Origin: Alkalimarinus alittae
GTDB lineage: Bacteria; Pseudomonadota; Gammaproteobacteria; Pseudomonadales; Oleiphilaceae
Length of the DNA stretch: 64,000 nt
Direction: 5' to 3'
Assembly: GCF_026016465.1 (NCBI RefSeq)
Contig: NZ_CP100390.1
Span: 1,960,001 to 2,024,000 of the forward strand
Part shown: positions 1 through 7,070 of the stretch, piece by piece
Layout of the letters: every line of letters begins with the position of its first letter
Numbering within the stretch: position 1 is the stretch's first letter
The notes under the pieces: model-generated
What the model saw: only the letters and a program-made list of their open reading frames with translations
Database searches by the model: none
Told to the model about the DNA's origin: nothing
Program-made: the position numbers and the translations under genes

Positions 1-1
1 A

Positions 2-1039
2 GCAGAACTTAAGTCTCTTGATGATGCTGTAATGGGCGAGATGACTGGTCAAGCAGGTTTGACTATCGATTTGACTGCTAACGTAAAAGTTGGCGAAATC
101 GCGTATAAAGATGGCGGTTTCATCTCGATGACTGGTATGGAATTAGGTGGATCTGGTATCGTTACTGGTGACACTTCTAAGACTGCATTAGATAACATCA
201 CTATCACTGTAGACGTTGCCGGTGCTGGCGAATCAAACGGTGACTTCAAGTTCGGTCTTGAAGCACAAATCAATGACTACATCGCTGATTCTCCAGCGAC
301 TGGTTTAGCTGATCTTGCAGCACAAACTTCAGACCTTAAGCAGCAGCAAGCAATTGGTGCATACGCAGCTCACCGTGCAGGTACTTACTCAGGTACTCCT
401 GGTGATGCAGACGTAACTTCAGTTGCACAGCTTCTTGAAACTGGCGCTGGCTTAGCTGATGGCGCAATCGCTGATGGCGATCTAGTAATCCACTTGGGTA
501 CTACTAACGGTTACGATGCAGCTAACACTAAGTTTGACGGCGTAGATTTTGGCTTCAAGCTAGGTGAGGTTGCTCTACGTAAGAGTGATTACGTTGTAGG
601 TTCAAGTGTTGATCCACTTGCTCCAGCAGCAGCAGCTAACACTGTTCTTGTTTCTGGTATCGCGTTGGGTGGTAAGATCGGTCCTGTTGATATCATCATC
701 GACGAAGATACTTCTAAGCTAGCAGTTAGTGCTTACTTCCAGGTTGAAGGTGGTGTGGCAGGAAACTCAGCCGCTAACGCTATGAAATTTGATTTCATGG
801 ATGTTGAAATCGGTCGTTTCGCTATGAACAACAGCCGTGGTGCTAACAAGCTAGCAACAGCTGGTTACGCTCACGCAGCAGCAGTTGTATCTGCTAGCGC
901 TAAAGGTCTGTTCATTGACGTTAAAGACTTCTCTGCAGACATGGATATGGAAGATATCTACTTAGGTGGAACTTCAATCGGTAGTGTTTACATCACTGAT
1001 CTAGAAGTTACTGCTACTATGGATGTTTACGGTCACTAA
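2..1039 (+). CDS. DUF6160-type exported protein, 5' end cut by window edge
   Basis: The frame is open from base 2, so the start codon and signal peptide lie outside the window. The first visible residues (AELKSLDDAVMGEMTGQAG) match the mature N-terminus of DUF6160-type exported proteins, whose hallmark is the LDD...TGQAG(I/L)xIDL block just after the signal peptide. The C-terminus carries GGTSIGSVYI and ends in YGH. The middle is rich in Ala, Gly, Asp and Thr, with no Cys seen, as in secreted beta-rich or structural proteins. The next gene (1246-2064) is a paralog sharing both termini. Codon choice looks strongly restricted (GGT/GGC, GCT/GCA, CGT, ACT), which suggests high expression. The molecular function of the family is unknown to me. 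Confidence 0.8.
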   Translation, partial: AELKSLDDAVMGEMTGQAGLTIDLTANVKVGEIAYKDGGFISMTGMELGGSGIVTGDTSKTALDNITITVDVAGAGESNGDFKFGLEAQINDYIADSPATGLADLAAQTSDLKQQQAIGAYAAHRAGTYSGTPGDADVTSVAQLLETGAGLADGAIADGDLVIHLGTTNGYDAANTKFDGVDFGFKLGEVALRKSDYVVGSSVDPLAPAAAANTVLVSGIALGGKIGPVDIIIDEDTSKLAVSAYFQVEGGVAGNSAANAMKFDFMDVEIGRFAMNNSRGANKLATAGYAHAAAVVSASAKGLFIDVKDFSADMDMEDIYLGGTSIGSVYITDLEVTATMDVYGH

Positions 1040-1067
1040 GATCGTACCATCAATGGTATAAGAAGAG

Positions 1068-1095
1068 GCCACCCATATTGGGTGGCTTTTTTTTT
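1068..1095 (+). terminator. Intrinsic terminator after first DUF6160 gene
   Basis: A 7-bp perfect stem (GCCACCC at 1068-1074, GGGTGGC at 1080-1086) with a 5-nt loop is followed directly by a run of nine T. It lies 28 bases after the stop codon, so the two DUF6160 paralogs are probably separate transcripts. Confidence 0.92.
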
Positions 1096-1245
1096 GAAAA
1101 AATTTAACGGATTAGTAAGTCTTTAAGGGTAAATTTTAGGGTTACTGAGCTGTTAAATGCACTGGTTGCGGGTTCTTTATTACTGTATAGGGGAGTAATG
1201 CTGTAAGGCTGCAACCATTGAGCAAGCATCAATAATAAAAGGAAT

Positions 1246-2064
1246 ATGATGATGAACTTGAATAGTAAACTATTCGTGTCGATGCTTTCTATCTTGCCTG
1301 TTGTCGCACATGCGGACATTCAACCACTTGATGATGGTATGTTGGGTGATGTGACGGGTCAGGCAGGTATATCCATTGATCTAAGTGCAAAAGTGAAAAT
1401 GGGAGAGTTTCGGTACACAGATGGCGGTAGTATCGCAATAGAAAATATTCTAATTGGCGGTGCTAACAAGCAGAAGTATTTCAATATCGATTGGGGGCCA
1501 GGCTCTCACTCGGGTGATATGCTTGATGGAATTAAGCTTGATATAGACGTAGCGAATGATGGTGATTTGTGGATAGTGGCTAAGCCGTTGCCCGCTTACG
1601 GTAATTTGGTCGATTTTGGTGTGTCGACAGGCGCTTGGAGGCTCATGCAGTCTACTGGGATTAGTCACACTACCTTATTGTCGAGCCTAAGTTTTACCGG
1701 TGTTGCGTCCGAGTTAAAGATCAGAATAGATGAAGCCACGAGTGTTATTAATCTCCAGGCAGGTTTTGGTATTGATGACCTAGATGTTGAAATTGATTTC
1801 TTGGGTATCGGTATCGAAGATGCTGTTATTGCAGGCACAGGTTATATCGAGAATATGGAAGTGAGTAGTTACGGTGTATCAGATTTGATGATGCCGGTTA
1901 ACTTAAACATCTATAAAGGTAGTAAAGGGTTAAAGTTTGATGTGGTTCAGTTTGAGGCCGACATTGTTCTTCCTACTATTAATATAGGTGGCGCCTCAAT
2001 AGGGTCTGTTTATGTAAATGACCTTCAGTTAAATGGTTCTTCGTTTGAAATTTATGGTCATTAA
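1246..2064 (+). CDS. DUF6160-type exported protein (second paralog)
   Basis: This 272-residue protein starts with a signal peptide (hydrophobic LFVSMLSILPVVAHA, predicted cut after AHA), followed by DIQPLDDGMLGDVTGQAG, the DUF6160 hallmark. The end has GGASIGSVYVNDL and finishes in YGH, as in the upstream paralog. Three ATG codons occur in a row (1246, 1249, 1252). The AAAAGGAA ribosome site at 1237-1244 is best spaced for the second or third. Codon use is less restricted than in the paralog, so expression is probably lower. The central region differs between the two proteins and carries most of the length difference. Export is well supported by the sequence. The function is unknown. Confidence 0.85.
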   Translation: MMMNLNSKLFVSMLSILPVVAHADIQPLDDGMLGDVTGQAGISIDLSAKVKMGEFRYTDGGSIAIENILIGGANKQKYFNIDWGPGSHSGDMLDGIKLDIDVANDGDLWIVAKPLPAYGNLVDFGVSTGAWRLMQSTGISHTTLLSSLSFTGVASELKIRIDEATSVINLQAGFGIDDLDVEIDFLGIGIEDAVIAGTGYIENMEVSSYGVSDLMMPVNLNIYKGSKGLKFDVVQFEADIVLPTINIGGASIGSVYVNDLQLNGSSFEIYGH

Positions 2065-2081
2065 TTGACTATTTAGCACTA

Positions 2082-2116
2082 ATACCAGAAGGGGGTAACG
2101 CTTCTGGTATTTTATT
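2082..2116 (+). terminator. Intrinsic terminator after second DUF6160 gene
   Basis: A perfect 10-bp stem (ATACCAGAAG at 2082-2091, CTTCTGGTAT at 2101-2110) with a 9-nt loop is followed by TTTATT. It starts 18 bases after the stop codon. Confidence 0.88.
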
Positions 2117-2390
2117 GTCTATCTATCCCGCCTATTTTTAATGGAATCAGTCTCTAGTCGCCATGCTACCATTACCCAATACCTTTGCTTAAAAGGTCTC
2201 TCCCTGTCTTAAGTTTATATTGAAAACTCTATCAAAAAAAATCAATTATAAGAATAGAGTGTTAATTTAGAATGCAGCACTTAGCCACTAAAACTTTGAG
2301 ATTAAAGAAGGGGTGGATATACGTTTCTAGTTTGGATTTAGCGGTAGGGTAGCGTTGTGCTTGATGGCTAGGTTGCGTTTAGAATGGTAG

Positions 2391-2410
2391 GTGTGAGGTG
2401 TGAGGTGTGA
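2391..2410. repeat. Tandem 7-bp repeat, about 2.9 copies
   Basis: GTGTGAG is repeated twice exactly (2391-2404) and then GTGTGA (2405-2410). The repeat sits immediately before the orphan terminator stem at 2411. Confidence 0.8.
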
Positions 2411-2450
2411 AGAATAGGTGCGTTTAGTGCCTGCACCTATTCTTTTTATT
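2411..2450 (+). terminator. Orphan intrinsic terminator, plus strand
   Basis: A perfect 11-bp stem (AGAATAGGTGC at 2411-2421, GCACCTATTCT at 2433-2443) is followed by a T-rich tail on the plus strand. No plus-strand protein gene precedes it after the terminator at 2082-2116. On the minus strand, where the lipoprotein gene ends at 2473, the bases after the stem are not T-rich, so it is not a standard terminator for that gene. Confidence 0.75.
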
Positions 2451-2472
2451 CTTTTAGCGATCAACAAGGTGA

Positions 2473-4914
2473 TTATTCGGTTAAGTTCTTACCGTTCGAG
2501 CTGAAGGGTGTAATGTTGTAACTGGTTGGGCCGCCGTTATTAGTTTCCCATAGCACCATGACTTTATTTTTGTCAGAATCTAATGAGATTACTTGGTCAT
2601 CTGCTCCGGTACCAAACTGAGATCTCCACATAATGTTGCTCTTCAGCGCGCTAGAGTCGATAGCAATCAAGGTTGCGTCGGGCCCCCCTTTAGTGGTTTC
2701 GCCTGTTAAGGTGCCCTCAGTTAGGCCGCCAATATACGACTTCTCATCAAAGCTGCTGATGGATGTCGTTGTTTCTGGTGCAAAATTGTCTCCCCACGTA
2801 ACGGTATCCGATTGACTATAAGCGGTATTAAAGGCTATATAATAGCCGTCAATTGAGTTTCTAGGGTTGTTGGGGTCGATGGTGTTTTTATCAATCAACG
2901 TAAAGTCCCCCTCACTGTATCCTGCAACTCTTATCAAGTTGTTGTAAGCGGTAACGCCTGTTACTTGATCATCGCTTATAGTGCCGAACTGGTGAATGTT
3001 TTTGGTTGTTCCGTCATCATTAATAGCGACTATAAAGCCGTCAATAGATGATCCTGCGTTTGAGCCTTGAAGTGTGCCTGTTGTGGTGCCTACAATAACG
3101 TGTGATATGCCATTGTAAGTTGCACCTGTGGCGATGTCATTGCCTCCGCTACCGATTAGTTTTGTCCACATATCACTGCCATCATCTTTATCAAGTTTGG
3201 CCATGAATGCATCTTTGCCGCCTGCGTTAGTGTTACTGGGTAATGAGCCTTCAGAGTAACCATAGACAATAACGTCTCCAAGAGGGTCAAAATAAACGCC
3301 TGTTGGCACGTCATCTTTATCTGTACCTATTTGTCTTTCCCACACTTTTTCATAGTAATCTTTTGATTTCTTTCGGGTGTATTTTCGTACAAAAATATCT
3401 TTTAAGCCAAGGTGCGTTTCGCCTGCCGTTTCACTTATTTTCCCGGTTGTTTCTATGACTACAACCAAGTTGTTGTTGCTGCCGGTAAGCATATAGTCCA
3501 TTGCTACTGGGGTGTCGTCTCCTGCAGGAGCTGTGGATTCGATAGTGCTATCGTCTATAGGGTTGGTAAACGGGTTGGCGTTTGATCGACGGTCTAGAAA
3601 CAATATCTCAACATCTTTTGTGGCGTTGTCGATACTGTTGAGTATAACTACGTTGCCATCTGAGTCGGTGATAAGTGCGTGTGATTGCTTATTGTCGACT
3701 GATGAAGCTGTTTGTTTGATGTCGATCCATTCGTTAATGGTAATGTTAAGTGGGACTAGCTCAAAGATATCTGATACATCGGTTTTTATAACGATTGTTT
3801 CATCAAGCCCTTTTGATGTATCGATGGCATCTGGATCGGTCAGAATTTTAACCGAAAATGTTTTTTTAGTGGTACCTTTTTCAAATGTCAGTGTTGTTGA
3901 AGATAATGTGTAGTCATCTGCTGTTGCAGTCGATAGTTTTTCATCGGCAAAAACCTCGACAGATACCTGGTAGTCAACGGCTTCAGACAGTGTTACGTCA
4001 TATTTTTTGCTGGTTTCACCTTCGCTAAGCACAATGTCTTCGCCTGTGAAGTCTACGCTGGGTTCATCGTCTACAATGTTAACTTTTGCTTTGCCTGGTC
4101 TTTCATGCTCAACCCAGCCTTCTGTTGCCTCTATGAGTGTTAGATCAAACGACTCAGTAGCTTCGATAATATTATCGTCAAAGATATCAATAGCAAATAA
4201 GCAGGCTTGTACACCTGCTTTAAGGGTTACAAATTTTTCTTCACTGTTATAGTCAATATCTGCTTGGGCACTACGAATGTTGCTTATGTCTCGTGAGTCT
4301 TTCGAGTCGGTGAAGGCGGTGGTTATACTGACTCTTAGTGTTACATCTGAAACAGATGGTTGTGCCATTGTGACAAATATAGGTAGCGGGTAGGCTGTTT
4401 TTCCGCCCACTGTTTTTGGCTTTAAAGAGGGAAGTTTGCATTCTTTGTCAAAAACATCTTCGCCTATTTCTTCTGCTTGAGCACCTTCTACCACCTCGAC
4501 TGTGGCCAGTGCAAAATCAACTTTGTTCTTTTGAAGCGTGACTTTATAGCTAAACTGTTGGCTTCTTGAGCCGTCAGTAACTTCTAGGGTGATATTGAAC
4601 GGTGTATCTTCATAGGTGTTAAAGTTTTCACCATTTTCAAGTTTGGGTACACCGTAGATTCTAAATGCAGGTTTTGCGCCATTCGTGCTTTCGATTTTAA
4701 GCCATTTTGGGGCGTCTATTATTCGGTAGGTGAGTATTTTGTCTCCGCCGTCTGCACCAAACTCATACTCATAGAGTACGTCTATATAAGCAAGCTTTGG
4801 TGGTGTGCCCAGAATGCTGGGGGTGTCGGCGCTTTTAGTCTCGCTGCAGGCGCTTAATAAAGATAAAACCGCCAAAAATGCTAACGATATGGCCCAACGA
4901 GAAAAAGATCTCAT
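2473..4914 (-). CDS. Lipoprotein with cadherin-like, Calx-beta and beta-propeller regions
   Basis: This 813-residue protein begins with a lipoprotein signal peptide and lipobox (LSAC, Cys23), so it should be anchored to a membrane by lipid. Residues about 35-130 look like a cadherin/He_PIG immunoglobulin-like domain. Residues about 130-290 and 290-395 look like two Calx-beta domains; the first ends with the typical DDNIIEATESFDLTL and VNIVDDE strings. The remainder (about 400-813) has repeated segments of the SBBP-type beta-propeller kind, such as GGKDAFMAKLDKDDGSDMW and SIDGFIVAINDDGTT. Such architectures are typical of surface-exposed, calcium-binding or adhesive proteins. It is transcribed toward the DUF6160 genes. 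No enzymatic motif is visible, and its ligand is unknown. Confidence 0.8.
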   Translation of the reverse strand: MRSFSRWAISLAFLAVLSLLSACSETKSADTPSILGTPPKLAYIDVLYEYEFGADGGDKILTYRIIDAPKWLKIESTNGAKPAFRIYGVPKLENGENFNTYEDTPFNITLEVTDGSRSQQFSYKVTLQKNKVDFALATVEVVEGAQAEEIGEDVFDKECKLPSLKPKTVGGKTAYPLPIFVTMAQPSVSDVTLRVSITTAFTDSKDSRDISNIRSAQADIDYNSEEKFVTLKAGVQACLFAIDIFDDNIIEATESFDLTLIEATEGWVEHERPGKAKVNIVDDEPSVDFTGEDIVLSEGETSKKYDVTLSEAVDYQVSVEVFADEKLSTATADDYTLSSTTLTFEKGTTKKTFSVKILTDPDAIDTSKGLDETIVIKTDVSDIFELVPLNITINEWIDIKQTASSVDNKQSHALITDSDGNVVILNSIDNATKDVEILFLDRRSNANPFTNPIDDSTIESTAPAGDDTPVAMDYMLTGSNNNLVVVIETTGKISETAGETHLGLKDIFVRKYTRKKSKDYYEKVWERQIGTDKDDVPTGVYFDPLGDVIVYGYSEGSLPSNTNAGGKDAFMAKLDKDDGSDMWTKLIGSGGNDIATGATYNGISHVIVGTTTGTLQGSNAGSSIDGFIVAINDDGTTKNIHQFGTISDDQVTGVTAYNNLIRVAGYSEGDFTLIDKNTIDPNNPRNSIDGYYIAFNTAYSQSDTVTWGDNFAPETTTSISSFDEKSYIGGLTEGTLTGETTKGGPDATLIAIDSSALKSNIMWRSQFGTGADDQVISLDSDKNKVMVLWETNNGGPTSYNITPFSSNGKNLTE

Positions 4915-5128
4915 TTATAACTCCATGAATAAACATATTTTAATTATAAGAATGTCCTATTACTCTGATGGTATTAAATACGCCAAAATTCAGCCACTAT
5001 TATCTTTGTGAAACAATTATTGGTTCACATTAAATGGTAATGGAATTCAATTTTTATAGCTTTAGCGACAATTTTATACAGAAAGTTGGGGGCGAGAGAG
5101 GTTGTTGAGAGACGTAGTGGGTAGTCAG

Positions 5129-5168
5129 TAACGCTAAGAAAGCACCATAAATGGATTCTTAGCGTTAA
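5129..5168. other. Perfect 12-bp hairpin without T-tract
   Basis: TAACGCTAAGAA (5129-5140) pairs perfectly with TTCTTAGCGTTA (5157-5168) across a 16-nt loop. It lies just beyond the stop of the minus-strand gene ending at 5179, but the minus-strand sequence after it has no T-run. It may protect or mark the 3' end of that mRNA. Confidence 0.6.
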
Positions 5169-5178
5169 TTGAGGGTTT

Positions 5179-5841
5179 TTAGTTCTTGGGTATATCAATC
5201 GTTAAATCAAACCCGCCACCTTGTCGTGGAACTAGGAGAACAGGGCCTTCGTTAATGCCTTGTGGTAGATTGATGGTGTTAACCCCAGGTAGATTACCAA
5301 TAGAGAACGTTAGTTGGTCTTCGTTTCTGCTGATTCCCAAGTCGTTTCCAACAGGGGCGTAACTAAAGTTTTGGGTGAGATCTATAAAATCTAAATCTGG
5401 TCGTTGAGTATAAGGAATATCTACATCAGGAACCTTCGGGCGTAGCGCTTCTATTTGTGGTCCTGTAGTCGAAAACGCAAGCTCCCTTAGTTGCTCTTCT
5501 GTGTTTAGAATAGCGCCTGTGGTCTGTACTTCTGTTTCATATACCGCTTGCTCAAATTCTAGCAGCTCTTCCTCTTCAGACTTTTCTGGTTCTGCTGGAG
5601 AAATGGTGATGCTCCCTAGTGTTTTCTTTTTTGCTTCTTGTTTCTTTTTCTTAGGGGTTACTATAATGGTAGAGTCTTTTATGTAGGTTTCAGTTAGCTC
5701 TGAACTGGTGAGTGACTTTACATCGGCAGATGCACCAGCAGATAGTAATGCTGTCAGAGTTGAAACACACAAAACAGCACTGCCTCCAACAAAAGCATTG
5801 TTTTTTGCTTTAGTGATGATTGATGTTGTTTTGTTTTTCAT
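5179..5841 (-). CDS. Exported protein of unknown function
   Basis: This 220-residue protein has a basic N-terminus, a hydrophobic segment (about residues 18-38) and a likely signal cut at ASA-D. The mature part starts DVKSLTSSELTETYIKD and has a Lys-rich block (PKKKKQEAKKK) followed by a Glu-rich block (EKSEEEELLEFE). A Pro-rich region then leads into a short Gly-containing C-terminus ending DLTIDIPKN. No Cys or catalytic motif stands out in the mature part. I do not recognise the family. It sits beside the Calx-beta lipoprotein and two DUF6160 proteins, all exported, which suggests a shared surface role, but that is inference from position only. It is divergent from the DUF58 gene. Confidence 0.7.
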   Translation of the reverse strand: MKNKTTSIITKAKNNAFVGGSAVLCVSTLTALLSAGASADVKSLTSSELTETYIKDSTIIVTPKKKKQEAKKKTLGSITISPAEPEKSEEEELLEFEQAVYETEVQTTGAILNTEEQLRELAFSTTGPQIEALRPKVPDVDIPYTQRPDLDFIDLTQNFSYAPVGNDLGISRNEDQLTFSIGNLPGVNTINLPQGINEGPVLLVPRQGGGFDLTIDIPKN

Positions 5842-6112
5842 GAACGTTCTCTTGTGTGATTTGAGTCGTATAAGATGTTTTTGATGGTTTGAGCCTCTTA
5901 GGTCAGCTTAAATGCTAACGATATACCAAGAACACTCTGATACTGCTATCTATTAATACATCTCCTATACTCTCCAGTATTTGGCTTATTCAAATCTTTT
6001 TCAAGTGATGACTTATCATATTTTGTTATTAAACGTAAAGAAACCAGTCGATAACAGTAACATGTTGACTTTGTTATAAATAATTAACTGATTTGAGGCG
6101 ATTATCCTCGCT

Positions 6113-7057
6113 ATGAAAGCATTGATGAGAAAGACGTTTTTTCAATGGGTTGCTCGACGGAGTCCTGTGTCAGATATCAAGACACTTACTCAGCGGAATG
6201 TGTATATTTTCCCGACTAAAGAGGGCGGTTTGTTTGTAGGTTTGTTGCTGTTATTGTTGCTGACGGCAATTAATTATCAGAGTAGTCTCGTTTATCTTTT
6301 TACTTTTTTGTTAGGTTCGCTGTTTGTGTTCTCGATTATTTTTTGCTTTAAAAACTTATCGGGGCTTCACTTGTCTTTAGTAGCGACAAATGAATGCTTT
6401 GTTGGCGAAGAGGCGGTTTATTCATTTGCGCTAAAAAGTAAGCCTAATCAATACTGTGAATCTTTATTCTTCAGCGTGCCTAACCAGCCAATTAAGAAAG
6501 TTGATATTTCAGCATCTGAGGTTGCCGCGGTTGCGCTAACTATACCTGCGACTCATCGAGGGCTTGTTTCATTGGGACGAATACGATTAGAAACGGTATA
6601 CCCTTTAGGTTTGATCAGAGCCTGGACATGGTTAGCATTTGAAAAGCAAGCACTGGTTTTTCCAACGCCGCTAAAAGGTGATCGATCACTTGTTGAGGCT
6701 TCTAGTGGTGATGATTTTGAAGAGGGTGTAAAGGTAAAGGGAGAAGATGAACTCTCGGGGTTGCGTGATTATGCGCTAGGTGATTCGCCTAACCGTATAG
6801 CGTGGAAGCACTATGCATCAAAGGGAGAATTATACGTCAAGGAGTTTGATGGCGTGTCCTCATCTACTTGCTGGCTTAACTATTCTGATTACACTAGCGG
6901 TAACAAAGAACAACGACTCAGCTATTTATGCCATGATGTGCTTGATTCTCATCGAAAGGGGGGGCGTTTTGGAATGGTCTTTCCTGGCGGCGTGGTAGAG
7001 CCTTCGTCAGGCGATAATCATAAAATGCAATGTTTACGCGCTTTAGCCTTAGCATGA
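6113..7057 (+). CDS. DUF58 domain protein
   Basis: This 314-residue protein has two adjacent hydrophobic segments (about residues 39-85) followed by the DUF58 signature LRDYALGDSPNRIAWKHYAS (about residues 218-237). DUF58 proteins form a von Willebrand A-like fold and are usually encoded with a MoxR AAA+ ATPase and a TgpA-type transglutaminase. Here TgpA follows after 13 bases, but no moxR gene is present upstream, where the neighbour is a divergent exported protein. The ribosome site is weak. Family assignment is secure, but the specific substrate of such systems is not established for this protein. Confidence 0.9.
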   Translation: MKALMRKTFFQWVARRSPVSDIKTLTQRNVYIFPTKEGGLFVGLLLLLLLTAINYQSSLVYLFTFLLGSLFVFSIIFCFKNLSGLHLSLVATNECFVGEEAVYSFALKSKPNQYCESLFFSVPNQPIKKVDISASEVAAVALTIPATHRGLVSLGRIRLETVYPLGLIRAWTWLAFEKQALVFPTPLKGDRSLVEASSGDDFEEGVKVKGEDELSGLRDYALGDSPNRIAWKHYASKGELYVKEFDGVSSSTCWLNYSDYTSGNKEQRLSYLCHDVLDSHRKGGRFGMVFPGGVVEPSSGDNHKMQCLRALALA

Positions 7058-7070
7058 TGGACACACACTA

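Larger units (their letters stand above)
2117..2472. other. Gene-free stretch between convergent genes
   Basis: I see no convincing protein gene in these roughly 355 bases. They hold a short inverted repeat (ACTCTAT 2226-2232 / ATAGAGT 2254-2260), a run of GTGTGAG repeats at 2391-2410, and a plus-strand intrinsic terminator at 2411-2450. That terminator is not needed by the upstream gene, which already has one, so a short non-coding transcript is possible. Confidence 0.5.

Noticed and set aside
4805-5011. Plus-strand frame over the lipoprotein gene start
   Set aside because: It overlaps the signal-peptide region of the minus-strand gene in antisense and has no family features.
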